DNA of 64,000 nucleotides from CAZTZL01 sp964617625 (GCA_964617625.1 CAZTZL010000006.1:1-64000), one strand, 5' to 3'. Positions 1-9,952 are shown, counted from the stretch's first letter. Notes: a model not told the origin generated them from the sequence alone. Numbers and translations: made by a program.

Positions 1-1
1 C

Positions 2-100
2 ATGATATTTTATATTTCATCCTGGCAGTCTGATTATATTCAGTTGTTTCAGGATTTTTCCCTTACTGATTACGGAGCATTTCGACTCTTTATGCGCTGA
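2..100 (+). CDS. possible 3' end of an unidentified gene cut by the window edge
   Basis: A reading frame open to the left edge runs about 33 codons to a TGA at 98-100 and ends in a peptide finishing GAFRLFMR. It would converge with the glycosyltransferase gene that ends at 118. The stretch is too short to identify a family and could be chance. Confidence 0.2.
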   Translation: MIFYISSWQSDYIQLFQDFSLTDYGAFRLFMR

Positions 101-117
101 TGATGAGTGCAATTGTT

Positions 118-1431
118 TTAAATTTTTGTGAACATCGCAAGGCTGAAAGAAGTAAATGATAAGGTATAGGTTATAAAAAAACCGGTTAGATGGATATGAG
201 AATTTTCTGAATTAAATACAGAAAACATTCTCAGTCCCATTGCCATAATTAAGGAAATGGGGATTAACAGAGGGAAAAGGAACCGGCCTTGTCCCTGACG
301 ATAGAGTAATCCGAATCTGAATACAAGTATCAGATTAATAAAAATTGTCAATGCCGAAGCAATGATAAAATTGGAATTCTTTTGTACAATATGGATCAAC
401 TTTTCTCTTTTGGAAAACAGCCCATAGAATAGCCCTATGATAGCAAAATAGAAAATATGTTTTCCGATTATTGGATAGAAGGAACTGATATTGTTATGTA
501 TGCCGGAAACAGCCCAGAATGATTTTTGCATATATTCCAATGTGTTTCTGATTGCCATGACTACCGATTTCCACCGGTAAAGAACATTGGCAACTTCTTC
601 GGCAGTGATACTGCCATAAAGATTCCAGTTTCTCCAGGCCCAGGGCGACCAAATAAGTGCGGCGAGTATTATGGGCAGAATGAGACGGGGGATCGCTGCC
701 AAACCGGTAGTTTTTCTTATCAATCCGGCCAGAAATATAAGCACAATCAAAATGATATAAACTACCGCCGTGAGCTTGGTTAATAATCCCAAACCAAGCA
801 GGATGCCCATCAGCACCGATTTTTTTATCGATGTTTTTGGCTGTACTGCCAAGTATAATATTCCGCTGCCGATAGCGACCAAAAGATTGCCATTATTGAT
901 GACTGAGGAAAAAAAGGTATATGCGGGAAGTAAAGAAACCATAGCAACCACAAATGTTTTTATAAAAGTATCATGCACGTTTAACGTTTCCAAAAATTTA
1001 AAAGTAAATAATACTGTTATGCCCCATAGCATGATTGAAAATATGCGGAGGAAACGCACTGTTACAGCGGTGTCTTGAAATAATCTTTCGGATAGCAGGT
1101 AAAGGGGAGTCAATGACAAATAGTAAAGGGGGGGTTGATAATATTCCCAATCTTTTGTAGGCGAAAATGTTCGACTTGTCTGGACGGGGAATGAGTGGTT
1201 CTCAGCGAGGTATTTCACATACTTGACATGTGCTTGTGCGTCAGGCGCATAAAAGGTCGGTGTGAGTAATGAAAAAATAATACGACAGGTGAGCCCGACG
1301 GTCAGAATGATAATGAATAGCTGACGAGTGGACACTTTCGAAATTTTATTCCTATAATATAAAGCAAACCACAGTATAATTCCGATAAGAGATCCGCCAC
1401 CTACAATCAGAAATATGCTTAAATAATTCAC
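118..1431 (-). CDS. GT39/ArnT-like integral membrane glycosyltransferase
   Basis: This 437-residue protein has about ten hydrophobic segments. Near residues 62-66 is an acidic pair region (APDAQAH) in the first extracytoplasmic loop, followed at about 97-101 by YQPPLYY, the hallmark of the PMT/ArnT (GT39, GT-C fold) superfamily. Such enzymes move a sugar from a polyprenyl-phosphate donor to a lipid or protein on the outer face of the inner membrane; donor and acceptor cannot be told from sequence here. The gene is alone on the minus strand, divergent from the aldolase gene. It is shorter than many ArnT proteins and has little of the usual C-terminal soluble domain. Family assignment is good, specificity unknown. 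Confidence 0.75.
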   Translation of the reverse strand: MNYLSIFLIVGGGSLIGIILWFALYYRNKISKVSTRQLFIIILTVGLTCRIIFSLLTPTFYAPDAQAHVKYVKYLAENHSFPVQTSRTFSPTKDWEYYQPPLYYLSLTPLYLLSERLFQDTAVTVRFLRIFSIMLWGITVLFTFKFLETLNVHDTFIKTFVVAMVSLLPAYTFFSSVINNGNLLVAIGSGILYLAVQPKTSIKKSVLMGILLGLGLLTKLTAVVYIILIVLIFLAGLIRKTTGLAAIPRLILPIILAALIWSPWAWRNWNLYGSITAEEVANVLYRWKSVVMAIRNTLEYMQKSFWAVSGIHNNISSFYPIIGKHIFYFAIIGLFYGLFSKREKLIHIVQKNSNFIIASALTIFINLILVFRFGLLYRQGQGRFLFPLLIPISLIMAMGLRMFSVFNSENSHIHLTGFFITYTLSFTSFSLAMFTKI

Positions 1432-1650
1432 ATTTTTCTCCTAAATAGTTAAGATAAAAATAATGGAAATGTTTGAAGAAATCAAGGACAATTCATATTA
1501 TTTTAAATTCTTGTTATCGATTTTTTTTGTCACATCCTGTCATCATTTGGTAAGGTGGCGAACACTCGCCGGACTCTGTATTTTTGATACTATGCTGTGA
1601 TTGAATTGTAATCCTTCGTTATACTCTTCAGTGGAAATATTCATTATGAT

Positions 1651-1690
1651 GGAAAATATTCTTGACAATTTCAAAAAATGTGGGTATTTT
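1651..1690 (+). promoter_or_regulatory. sigma70-like promoter upstream of the aldolase gene
   Basis: TTGACA at 1662-1667, a 17-base spacer and TATTTT at 1685-1690. The 20 bases ending just after the -35 (1651-1670) are identical to 3103-3122 in the next intergenic region, and GGTA lies 16 bases past the -35 in both. The rest of 1432-1774 is AT-rich with nothing recognised. Confidence 0.5.
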
Positions 1691-1774
1691 TACAACCTCA
1701 TCCCGGATTGTACCCAAAACGGGACAAAGCGGCATTATTAAAACAGGCAGCATTTTAAATAGGTTTTAAATAAC

Positions 1775-2857
1775 ATGAAGAATATTTTTCATCAAATTGA
1801 ATCAACCATTAAGGGAAAAAACATGGAAAAGCCAAAGGATAAAAACGTCGAGAACAAAACAATAAAAAGTTCAAAAACAAAAGACAGCTTCGCCCGGAAG
1901 TGGATTTCCTACCGTTCGGAAATCAAAGTGCTGGACTGTACCATCCGGGACGGCGGATTGATGAACAACCACCGGTTCGAAGATGGAATCGTGAAAGCGG
2001 TCTATAACGCGTGTGTCGATGCGGGTATCGATTATATGGAACTTGGCTATAAAGGTGCGAAACGTATTTTTTCCACGGATGAGTTTGGAGCCTGGAAACA
2101 TTGCACAGAAGAGGATATCCGCCGGATCGTTGGAGAAAACGATACTTCTCTTAAACTCTCTGTCATGGCGGACGCCGAACGGACCGACTATCACACGGAC
2201 ATTCTGCCCAAAAAACAGAGTGTTCTGGATATGATCCGCATTGCCACCTATATTCATCAAATTCCGGCTGCCATGGATATGATCAAAGATGCACACGACA
2301 AAGGGTATGAAACCACGGTGAATCTCATGGCCATTTCGACGGTTCAAGAATCCGAATTGGATGAAGCCCTCGAATTGCTGGCCAGTTCCGAAGCGGAGGT
2401 TATTTATCTCGTGGACAGTTTTGGCGCTTTGTACAGTGAGCAGGTGCATTATTTATTGAGAAAATATCTCCAGTATGCAGAGCCCAACGGCAAAACTGTG
2501 GGTATGCACGCACACAACAATCAGCAGCTGGCTTATGCCAACACCATCGAAGCCATTGTTGTCGGCGCGAACATGTTAGACGGCAGTATCGCCGGACTTG
2601 GCCGCGGGGCGGGGAACTGTTCCACGGAACTGCTCCTCGGATTTCTGCACAATCCGAAATTCAAGCTCAGGCCCATTTTGGAATGTATTCAGAATCATAT
2701 CGAACCGCTGCGCAAAACTCTCATGTGGGGGCCGGATATACCCTATATGATTACGGGCTTTTTGAATCAGCATCCGAGAGCTGCCATAAAGTTTAACGCT
2801 GGTGAAGATCAGGGCAACATCGTCAAATTTTATGATATGATCACAGAAGAAGAGTGA
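1775..2857 (+). CDS. DRE-TIM aldolase (HMGL-like) domain protein
   Basis: A 360-residue protein whose catalytic TIM barrel begins at about residue 50 with LDCTIRDGG (about 52-60), the metal and substrate motif of the DRE-TIM family (4-hydroxy-2-oxovalerate aldolase, isopropylmalate/homocitrate synthase, HMG-CoA lyase). GMHAHNN at about 242-248 supplies the HxH metal ligands and GLGRGAGNC at about 273-281 is the usual glycine-rich loop. It has no LeuA regulatory domain, so an aldolase/lyase or small Claisen-type role is likely; substrate unknown. The first 48 residues are charged and poorly conserved. The internal ATG at 1823 has the better ribosome site (AAGGG at 1811) and may be the true start. 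It heads a run with GNAT, DUF4954 and SIS genes, which suggests sugar or polyol metabolism (inference). Confidence 0.75.
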   Translation: MKNIFHQIESTIKGKNMEKPKDKNVENKTIKSSKTKDSFARKWISYRSEIKVLDCTIRDGGLMNNHRFEDGIVKAVYNACVDAGIDYMELGYKGAKRIFSTDEFGAWKHCTEEDIRRIVGENDTSLKLSVMADAERTDYHTDILPKKQSVLDMIRIATYIHQIPAAMDMIKDAHDKGYETTVNLMAISTVQESELDEALELLASSEAEVIYLVDSFGALYSEQVHYLLRKYLQYAEPNGKTVGMHAHNNQQLAYANTIEAIVVGANMLDGSIAGLGRGAGNCSTELLLGFLHNPKFKLRPILECIQNHIEPLRKTLMWGPDIPYMITGFLNQHPRAAIKFNAGEDQGNIVKFYDMITEEE

Positions 2858-2909
2858 TGCCTTAAATCAAAACAACTTGAAAATTACTAATATTTTTAAC
2901 CCCCTCTTA

Positions 2910-2937
2910 ATCTCCCCCTTTGAAAAAAGGAGGAGAT
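2910..2937. repeat. REP-like intergenic palindrome
   Basis: Arms ATCTCCCCCTTT and AAAGGAGGAGAT flank a GAAA loop with a single mismatch. It resembles the larger C-rich/G-rich palindrome at 19563-19610. It could also act as a weak terminator. The surrounding gap 2858-3321 otherwise holds only a candidate promoter at 3103-3142. Confidence 0.5.
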
Positions 2938-3102
2938 AATATTGTATACCTTTTTATAGTGGATGCAAGTCGTTATCATTTCTAAACGAAAACACTCAGA
3001 TTTTTATGCAATATTTCAGAAGTTTCATATCATAAAGCGGATTGTCTTTACAAATTCTTCAATCACTAATGATTCTCTCGAAATATTGGTCTTCAACTAT
3101 CG

Positions 3103-3142
3103 GGAAAATATTCTTGACAATTAAGGAAATAGTCGGTAATTT
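3103..3142 (+). promoter_or_regulatory. second copy of the shared promoter block
   Basis: GGAAAATATTCTTGACAATT at 3103-3122 is identical to 1651-1670. TTGACA at 3114-3119 is followed after 17 bases by TAATTT at 3137-3142, a poor -10 but in the same place as TATTTT in the other copy. It would drive the GNAT gene at 3322. Confidence 0.4.
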
Positions 3143-3321
3143 TATGCATTCACTGTCGATTTTAGGAAGAGGCTCCCCAAGTATTTTCCTTAAGATTTGT
3201 ATTCTGTTTGTCCAGGATATAGATAAGAGCCTTTTTTATATCGGTAAATAAGATCCATGTTCGATCCAGAGAATGCATCTCCTGCGTCTACACTTTATCA
3301 AAAAATACATAGGAGCAACCC

Positions 3322-4446
3322 ATGTCTATTGAAATGAGAGAAGTCAAAACATTGGGAGATCTGAAAAAATTTATCGGCTTCCCGTATAAGCTGTATAAAA
3401 ACCATCCGTATTGGGTTCCGCCCCTTTTCATGGATGAGATGAACACGCTGCGCAAAGACAAAAATCCCGCTTTTGAACATTGCGAGGCGAAGTACTGGCT
3501 GGCGTATAAAAACAAGCGGATCGTGGGACGTATTGCCGCAATTATCAACCAACTGTACATTGATAAATGGAAAAACAAATTTGCCCGTTTCGGCTGGATT
3601 GATTTTATCGATGACAAAGAAGTATCGAAAGCACTTCTGGAAACCGCTGAAAATTGGGCAAAAGAAAAGGGGATGACGGCCGTACACGGCCCGCTCGGAT
3701 TTACTGATCTGGATTATGAGGGTATGCTCATAGAGGGTTTTGATGAACTGGGTACGCTGGCTACCATCTATAATTATCCCTACTATCCGGAACATATAAC
3801 GCAATTGGGATATAAAAAAGACACGGACTGGATGGAATACGAACTTCCCGTGCCCGAAGAACCCAATGAAAAAATTGCCCGTGTTGCTGAAATTGCACTG
3901 AGGAGGAATAAACTTCGTTTGCTCAATGCCCGGAATAAAAAAGAACTCCTTAAATACGCAAAAGATTTATTCGATCTGATCGATGTGGCCTACTCAAATT
4001 TATACGGCGTGGTACCGCTCACTGAAAAACAGGTCAATGCGTATGTGAAGCAGTATTTCGGTTTCGTGAAACCCGAATTTGTGCCCGTCATTCTCGATGA
4101 AAAAGGGAAGATGGTTGCATTCGGCGTGACCATGCCGTCGCTTTCAAAAGCCCTGCAGAAATGCCGGGGCAGAATCCTTCCTTTTGGATTTATCCATCTT
4201 CTTAATGCATTAAAGAAGAACGACCGGGCGGATCTCTATCTTGTCGCAGTGCATCCCGATTATCAGGGCAAGGGGATCAATGCCGTCATGATCAACGAGA
4301 TGAATCTTGTCTATAAAAAGCTGGGCATTAAAAAGGCCGAATCCAATCCGGAATTGGAAACGAACCATCTGGTGCAGGCGCAGTGGAAATATTTCCCGCG
4401 GAGACAGCACAAGCGGAGACGGTGCTTTATCAAACACTTAAAATAG
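3322..4446 (+). CDS. GNAT-superfamily acyltransferase-like protein (YghO-like)
   Basis: This 374-residue protein has the layout of a large acyl-CoA N-acyltransferase-like family: an N-terminal domain with YKNHPYWVPPL near residue 30, a central FTDLDYEGMLIEGF segment, and a C-terminal GNAT core with LYLVAVHPDYQGKGINAVM at about 302-320 (acetyl-CoA-binding Q/RxxGxG/A-type loop). The ending QWKYFPRRQHKRRRCFIK is characteristic of the family. The start is supported by AGGAG about 8 bases upstream. Substrate is unknown; it is the second gene of the plus-strand run leading to DUF4954 and SIS genes, 45 bases before the next. Confidence 0.7.
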   Translation: MSIEMREVKTLGDLKKFIGFPYKLYKNHPYWVPPLFMDEMNTLRKDKNPAFEHCEAKYWLAYKNKRIVGRIAAIINQLYIDKWKNKFARFGWIDFIDDKEVSKALLETAENWAKEKGMTAVHGPLGFTDLDYEGMLIEGFDELGTLATIYNYPYYPEHITQLGYKKDTDWMEYELPVPEEPNEKIARVAEIALRRNKLRLLNARNKKELLKYAKDLFDLIDVAYSNLYGVVPLTEKQVNAYVKQYFGFVKPEFVPVILDEKGKMVAFGVTMPSLSKALQKCRGRILPFGFIHLLNALKKNDRADLYLVAVHPDYQGKGINAVMINEMNLVYKKLGIKKAESNPELETNHLVQAQWKYFPRRQHKRRRCFIKHLK

Positions 4447-4491
4447 TGGCGGCTTGAGAATGCACTCGCGATTAACTCAAAGGGTGATCCT

Positions 4492-6696
4492 ATGGATGCG
4501 ATTTCGATTCGACCTGCTGGTAAAATGGGTGTTCACTTTATTGCCGGGGATTTTCTTCCCAAAGGGAAAAATGAGTACTACCTTCGCAACCGCCAATTGA
4601 ACCGGCCTCAAAATACTTTCCGGCATTTAAAAGCAGATGAAATTAAAATACTTACTGAAAACGGGAATACCGCAAGCAGCTGGGAAGATGTTCGGGTTTC
4701 CGATCCTTTTAATCCGGCTTTAATTAGAAACACTGAATTCTTTGGATTGGTCCGTCTTGGTAAACTTCGAAATATAATTCTCGAACATCACGATCTCCAG
4801 ATGTTAGCAGGAATTACCAACAGCCGGATTGTGGCCTGTGATATCGGTGATGATGTCGGTATTCACGATGTCCGATACCTGGCCCATTATATTATCGGAG
4901 AAAGGTGTCTTCTTGCCAACATTGGCGAAATGCATACGACCAATCACGCCAAATTCGGAAACGGAATTCTTAAGGAAGGTGAACAGGAAAAGGTGCGTGT
5001 CTGGCTGGATTTGATGAATGAAGCCGGAGGCCGGCGCGTCCTTCCTTTCGACGGCATGATCCCTGCTGATGCAACCCTGTGGGCCAAATACAGAGACGAT
5101 ATTCCCCTGCAAAAACAATTAAAAGAAATCACACAAAACCGCTTCGATGCCCGCCGCGGATATTACGGGACCGTGGGTATACAATGCGTGATCAAGCATT
5201 CACGGATTATCAAAGATGTGAAAGTCGGCGACCATTGTTACATCAAGGGAGCAAACAAACTAAAGAATCTGACGATCCACTCCACAGAATTAGAAACGAC
5301 GCAAATCGGGGAGGGTGTCGAGATGGTAAACGGGATTGTCGGTCCCGGTTGTCATATTTTTTATGGCTGCAAAGCGGTCCGTTTTATACTGGGAAGCCAT
5401 GCCAATCTCAAATACGGTGCACGACTGATCAACTCTTTCCTTGGCGACAATTCCACTATCTCCTGCTGTGAAGTGTTGAACAACCTCATTTTCCCGGCTC
5501 ACGAACAGCATCATAACAATTCCTTTTTGATCGCTTCCGTGGTTAAGGGACAGAGCAATCTTGCTGCAGGCGCTACGATCGGTTCGAATCACAACAGCCG
5601 GTCCAATGACAATGAAATCGAAGCGGGACGCGGCTTCTGGCCAGGTCTCTGCACAAGTGTGAAACATTCGTGCCGGTTTGCCTCCTTTGTTCTTTTATCC
5701 AAAGCTGATTATCCGGCAGAAATGGATATCCCTCTGCCATTTTCTCTGCTAAATAACAATGTATCTCAAAACTGTCTGGAAGTTCTTCCTGCTTTCTGGT
5801 GGCTTTATAATATGTATGCGCTGGCCAGAAACGCAGGTAAATTCAGGGTGCGTGATAAGCGTCAGAACAAAATTCAGTACATCGAATTTGATGCGCTGGC
5901 ACCGGATACCGTCGAGGAAATTTTCCACGCCCGCGGTTTACTGGAATTGTGGACCGGCAAAGCAAATCAGCGTAAAAATCAAAACACCACTGTTTCGATG
6001 GATGAAGCCGCATTGATCGAATCGGGTAGAAATATCCTCCAGGGTTCTATTAATCAGATAAACGATCTGGAAATCCTGGGTGAGAACATGGAGAAATCCC
6101 GGCGAAAAGTTGTTATACTGAAAGCATACGAAGCGTATCATGCCTACGGCCAAATGCTTCACTATTATGCAATTAAAAATCTCCTGGATTATTTGAAAGA
6201 TCATCCGGAAGCCTCTCTTGAGAGTATGCACAGAGCGCTCCGAGGTAAGCGGGAAAAAGAATGGGTCAATCTTGGCGGGCAGCTCATTCCCGGACGTGAA
6301 GTGGATCGTTTGCGTACCGGTATTGGTTCGGGCCGTCTCACCACATGGGAGGCGATCCATAAAAAATACGATGCTTTTAACAAAGCCTATCCTCTTACCA
6401 AACAACGCCATGCCTATGCTGCACTGCTTTGTATTCTCAATATCAACAAACTTACCAACGATTTGTGGCACAAGGCTCTGGACAGGGCTGTGGAAATTCA
6501 GAATTATATCTGCGATCAGGTGGTTGCATCCCGGGAAAAAGATTTTAACAATCCTTTCCGGCAGATTACTTACAGGAATTCGGATGAAATGAAAGCGGTA
6601 GTGGGGACAGCGGAAAACAACGACTTTGTCAAACAGGTGAAAGAAGAGACTGTTCAATTTAAAAAGGTTGTCTCGGCTATAAAAAAGATAATGTAA
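4492..6696 (+). CDS. DUF4954 family left-handed beta-helix protein
   Basis: At 734 residues this matches the large DUF4954 family of Bacteroidetes and spirochaetes. Hexapeptide-like turns typical of a left-handed parallel beta-helix are visible around residues 100-130, 220-300 and 355-400 (for example GDDVGIHD, VGDHCYIKG, LAAGATIGSNHN). This fold is used by sugar-nucleotide acyl- and nucleotidyltransferases, but no nucleotidyltransferase domain is apparent, and the C-terminal 250 residues look helical. Function is not established. The SIS-domain gene follows after 46 bases, so a role in sugar-phosphate or cell-envelope sugar metabolism is a reasonable guess. Confidence 0.75.
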   Translation: MDAISIRPAGKMGVHFIAGDFLPKGKNEYYLRNRQLNRPQNTFRHLKADEIKILTENGNTASSWEDVRVSDPFNPALIRNTEFFGLVRLGKLRNIILEHHDLQMLAGITNSRIVACDIGDDVGIHDVRYLAHYIIGERCLLANIGEMHTTNHAKFGNGILKEGEQEKVRVWLDLMNEAGGRRVLPFDGMIPADATLWAKYRDDIPLQKQLKEITQNRFDARRGYYGTVGIQCVIKHSRIIKDVKVGDHCYIKGANKLKNLTIHSTELETTQIGEGVEMVNGIVGPGCHIFYGCKAVRFILGSHANLKYGARLINSFLGDNSTISCCEVLNNLIFPAHEQHHNNSFLIASVVKGQSNLAAGATIGSNHNSRSNDNEIEAGRGFWPGLCTSVKHSCRFASFVLLSKADYPAEMDIPLPFSLLNNNVSQNCLEVLPAFWWLYNMYALARNAGKFRVRDKRQNKIQYIEFDALAPDTVEEIFHARGLLELWTGKANQRKNQNTTVSMDEAALIESGRNILQGSINQINDLEILGENMEKSRRKVVILKAYEAYHAYGQMLHYYAIKNLLDYLKDHPEASLESMHRALRGKREKEWVNLGGQLIPGREVDRLRTGIGSGRLTTWEAIHKKYDAFNKAYPLTKQRHAYAALLCILNINKLTNDLWHKALDRAVEIQNYICDQVVASREKDFNNPFRQITYRNSDEMKAVVGTAENNDFVKQVKEETVQFKKVVSAIKKIM

Positions 6697-6742
6697 TTCC
6701 TCAAAAAATTAAAATCCCGTTATTAAAAAAAGGAGTATTTGA

Positions 6743-7762
6743 ATGGACTTGGATGACAACCGCTATGCCCGGTTCGCACTGGTTCAGGAAATGATGGACA
6801 CCGTAGAAGTAGTGAAAAATTTTAATCCTTCCCAGACCGGGGAAGTCGCCGGATCCATTGATTCTGTGGGCAGGCTTTTATTGACCGGAGAAGGTTCGAG
6901 CCGTATCTTTCCGGCTAAGAATGCCATCCGGAAGGCAATGACATTGGGAGTGGATCTTAATATTACGACCGATGGTTCGCGGCAATCCAACCAGTACGAT
7001 CTATCGAAATTCGCTGTGTTCTGTGCGTCCAATTCCGGCAGGACCAAGGAGGTTGTGCTCCTGGCCCAGCGGTTGAAAAAGGAGGGACATCAACACTGTT
7101 ATGGTTTATCGGCTAATAAAGGTACACTTCTTGAAGAAGACTGCCGGCAAACCTTTGTACTTCAATGTGGATGGGAGCAGGCCGTAGCTGCAACAAAAAG
7201 TGTGATTGAGCAGGCCTTGTTTTTTGAGTCCATTCTCTGGCATCTCAGAAACAAGGATATGTCACCCGTTTGTTCCGGTTTATCCGATGCAGTGCGGACC
7301 GCGCTGACCTTGCCCATTGCCAGCGAAATTGTTCAAATCGCAGTGAAAGCTCCAACGATCTATTTTGCCGGATTGAATGATGGTGTGGCTGAGGAGTTAA
7401 CGCTTAAAACCAATGAGATTACCCGTAAGAAATCCGATTTTCTCGAAGGGACGTATGCCGTGCACGGCATTGAAGAGGTGATGGAAAAAGAAGACGTGGT
7501 TTTTGTGATAGACCCCATTGAAGAAGAGATTGAAAAATTCGAGGAAGTGTTGGTTAGGGGTGTGGGTTTGAAAGTGATTGCCATTGCTGCCAGAGAAACA
7601 CCTTTTACAACCATTCGTGTTCCCGATACAGGAGAGATGAATCCATATATTTTTCTGAGTGCCGGATGGAATCTTCTTGTTGAGATCGGTCTGGCGATTG
7701 GTATTGATCTGGATAAGCCTGAACGTGCTCGAAAAGTGGGGAATGAATTTATCGAATCATGA
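6743..7762 (+). CDS. SIS-domain sugar-phosphate isomerase/deaminase-like protein
   Basis: A 339-residue protein with two SIS domains, the arrangement of the isomerase half of GlmS and of AgaS/FrlB-type deaminases. GEGSSRIFPAKN (about 50-61) and CASNSGRTKEVV (about 94-105) are the phosphosugar-binding serine loops of the first domain; the second covers about 190-335. There is no glutaminase domain, so it is not a full GlmS. It probably acts on a 6-phosphosugar or aminosugar phosphate in the cytoplasm. The ribosome site AAGGAG is well placed. It is the last gene of the run, followed by a terminator at 7820. Confidence 0.8.
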   Translation: MDLDDNRYARFALVQEMMDTVEVVKNFNPSQTGEVAGSIDSVGRLLLTGEGSSRIFPAKNAIRKAMTLGVDLNITTDGSRQSNQYDLSKFAVFCASNSGRTKEVVLLAQRLKKEGHQHCYGLSANKGTLLEEDCRQTFVLQCGWEQAVAATKSVIEQALFFESILWHLRNKDMSPVCSGLSDAVRTALTLPIASEIVQIAVKAPTIYFAGLNDGVAEELTLKTNEITRKKSDFLEGTYAVHGIEEVMEKEDVVFVIDPIEEEIEKFEEVLVRGVGLKVIAIAARETPFTTIRVPDTGEMNPYIFLSAGWNLLVEIGLAIGIDLDKPERARKVGNEFIES

Positions 7763-7819
7763 TTTTCTCAATATAAATTTTAAAATGAACAATTAAAGAT
7801 AAAAATGGAAACAATTCAA

Positions 7820-7847
7820 CCCTGGCAATAAAATGCCGGGATTTTTT
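7820..7847 (+). terminator. Rho-independent terminator after the SIS gene
   Basis: Stem CCTGGCA/TGCCGGG (one G-T pair) with loop ATAAAA, then six T. The remaining 440 bases to the kinase gene at 8291 are AT-rich with no gene or strong signal. Confidence 0.8.
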
Positions 7848-8290
7848 CATATGTATAAATACGGACTGTGAACGGTATTATTTTTTATTGCCTAATTTTA
7901 ATTTTTATCAAAATAATTTATTGACGGTTTAACGGATTGGTCAAAAAATTCACTTGATTTTTTGATTTATTTGATTTATTCTTACTGTACTTTAATACCA
8001 GTATTGCAACAGTATGTTGAAACAGATTAATGCTATTTGTGACATATCTTGCGGATTCTTCTATCGATAAATGATACAACTTTTGCACGCGCTTGAATAA
8101 AGATACCTGTTACCAAATTTCTGAATCTCGCCGGTCAAATTTTAATAAATCAAGTCTGTCTGTTTGACATGAGCAGATATTCCCTGTTTCTATTAAGGGG
8201 TTATTATTTCTTTTAATTGAAATAAGCCTGGAAGTGGATGGCGATTGGTTTCTTAAACAGTATACAAATCTTATATGTAATGGTATTTGA

Positions 8291-9775
8291 ATGTCTGATA
8301 AAAACATGACCAAAAAAGATTTGATCAATGAAATTGCGCAGCTCAGGCAGCGTGTTTCGGAATTGGAACAATCAGAAAAAAAGCATGGGATTGAAGAAAA
8401 TTCTAAAACAAAAGTTAAAGCACCGAATCACGATTTTCTTGAAATTGCTCCCTGCGGAATCGGTGTTTATGATAAAAATGGGGAAATTCTGATTTTTAAT
8501 AGAGAGTTAGAAAAGATTTCCGGCTACTCCAGGAATGAGATACCAGATGTTCAAACATGGTTTGAAAAAGTTTATCCTGATGCTGAATATAGAAAAGCAA
8601 TGTTTAAAAAAATGGATACAACAACTCAGGATAAGCAATCCTATCAAATCGAGGCTTTAATCACACGCAAAGATGGAGAAAAACGGACCTGTCAGTTTGT
8701 TTCCAACTTTTCATCTTCGGGAATGCAAACGATTTTTATCCATGACATTACAGATCGAAAATATATCGAAGATGCATTGCGCGAGAGCGAAGAACGATTA
8801 GGAACATTTATTGAAAAAGCAGCGGATTCCATCGTTATCCATGATCTTAAGGGAAATATTTTGCTTGCGAATAATCTCACTAGTCAATTCACGGGATATT
8901 CAAAGGAAGAACTATTAAAAATGAATGTTGCGGAAATTGATGCTGCAATAGTCACTCAAAAACACAGAAAAATGCATTGGGAAAAACTAAAACCTGGTGA
9001 ATATAAAACAATCGAGGGTATTCACAAACGTAAGAACGGCAGCACTTATATTGCTGAAATTCGTCTTGTCAAAATCATTTTTAAAGAACAGCCGATGATA
9101 TTGGTTTTTGTCCGTGATATATCAAACCGTAAATATGCGGAAGAACAAATTAAAAAAGCTTTGCAGGAAAAAGATATTCTTTTAAAAGAAATTCATCATC
9201 GTGTAAAAAACAATTTACAGATTATCATCAGCTTACTCAATCTTCAATCCGAACATATACAGGATAAAGATTCGCTTGTTGCTTTCAAGCAAAGCAAAAA
9301 CAGAATTTATACAATGGCTCTGGTCCATGAGCAATTGTATCAATCCGGCGAGTTCTCAAGTATTCGCATAAAACAATACGTTCAGTCTTTGATACATAAA
9401 TTGAAAAGTGCCTATCAAATTAATGAACGAATCATTATCAATACTTCCATTTCAGATGTTACTTTCAGTATTGATATTGCGATTCCCTGCGGATTGATTC
9501 TTAATGAATTGGTCACCAATGCCATCAAACATGCATTTCCCCGGAAAAGGGAGGGATTGATAACGATTGTTTCCCGAAAGTTGAAAGATGAATTTTATGA
9601 ATTGATCGTACAAGACAATGGTATAGGATTCCCGAGTGATGCATTTAAAGAAAACAAATCCCTTGGTCTTAAATTGGTAAATATTCTGGTCCAGCAGATT
9701 GACGGCGTTATTCAGCATTCGAGAAGGAATGGAACCAAATATCGTATCGTATTTCCTGTGCCAAAAAAATATTGA
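8291..9775 (+). CDS. PAS-PAS sensor histidine kinase, HisKA_2 type
   Basis: A 494-residue kinase with no membrane segment, so probably cytoplasmic. Order: N-terminal coiled coil (about 8-32), PAS (about 48-150), PAS with PAC (about 165-280), HisKA_2 dimerisation domain with the phospho-acceptor in EIHHRVKNN (about residue 300), and a HATPase domain with N-box NELVTNAIKHAF and G-box DNGIGF (about 390-492). HisKA_2 kinases often signal to ANTAR or unusual receivers; no response regulator lies beside it, so this is an orphan. The ribosome site is weak. The sensed signal is unknown. Confidence 0.85.
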   Translation: MSDKNMTKKDLINEIAQLRQRVSELEQSEKKHGIEENSKTKVKAPNHDFLEIAPCGIGVYDKNGEILIFNRELEKISGYSRNEIPDVQTWFEKVYPDAEYRKAMFKKMDTTTQDKQSYQIEALITRKDGEKRTCQFVSNFSSSGMQTIFIHDITDRKYIEDALRESEERLGTFIEKAADSIVIHDLKGNILLANNLTSQFTGYSKEELLKMNVAEIDAAIVTQKHRKMHWEKLKPGEYKTIEGIHKRKNGSTYIAEIRLVKIIFKEQPMILVFVRDISNRKYAEEQIKKALQEKDILLKEIHHRVKNNLQIIISLLNLQSEHIQDKDSLVAFKQSKNRIYTMALVHEQLYQSGEFSSIRIKQYVQSLIHKLKSAYQINERIIINTSISDVTFSIDIAIPCGLILNELVTNAIKHAFPRKREGLITIVSRKLKDEFYELIVQDNGIGFPSDAFKENKSLGLKLVNILVQQIDGVIQHSRRNGTKYRIVFPVPKKY

Positions 9776-9952
9776 AGTAATATACTGTGATCATAATATA
9801 AAACTGTTTTTAAGTATCATACTACAGGTTTGGCGGATATAAAAAAATGAAAATTTCCTTTCTCAATAACAAATAAAAAAAGATTGACATTTATTCATTC
9901 ATATATTACTTTATCTCTGTATTATTAAAATTGATAAAGTGTATAAAGTGCC

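Noticed and set aside
9884..9907. TTGACA followed by TATATT upstream of the DUF6057 gene
   Set aside because: The spacer is only 12 bases, too short for a sigma70 promoter; at 17 bases the -10 is poor.
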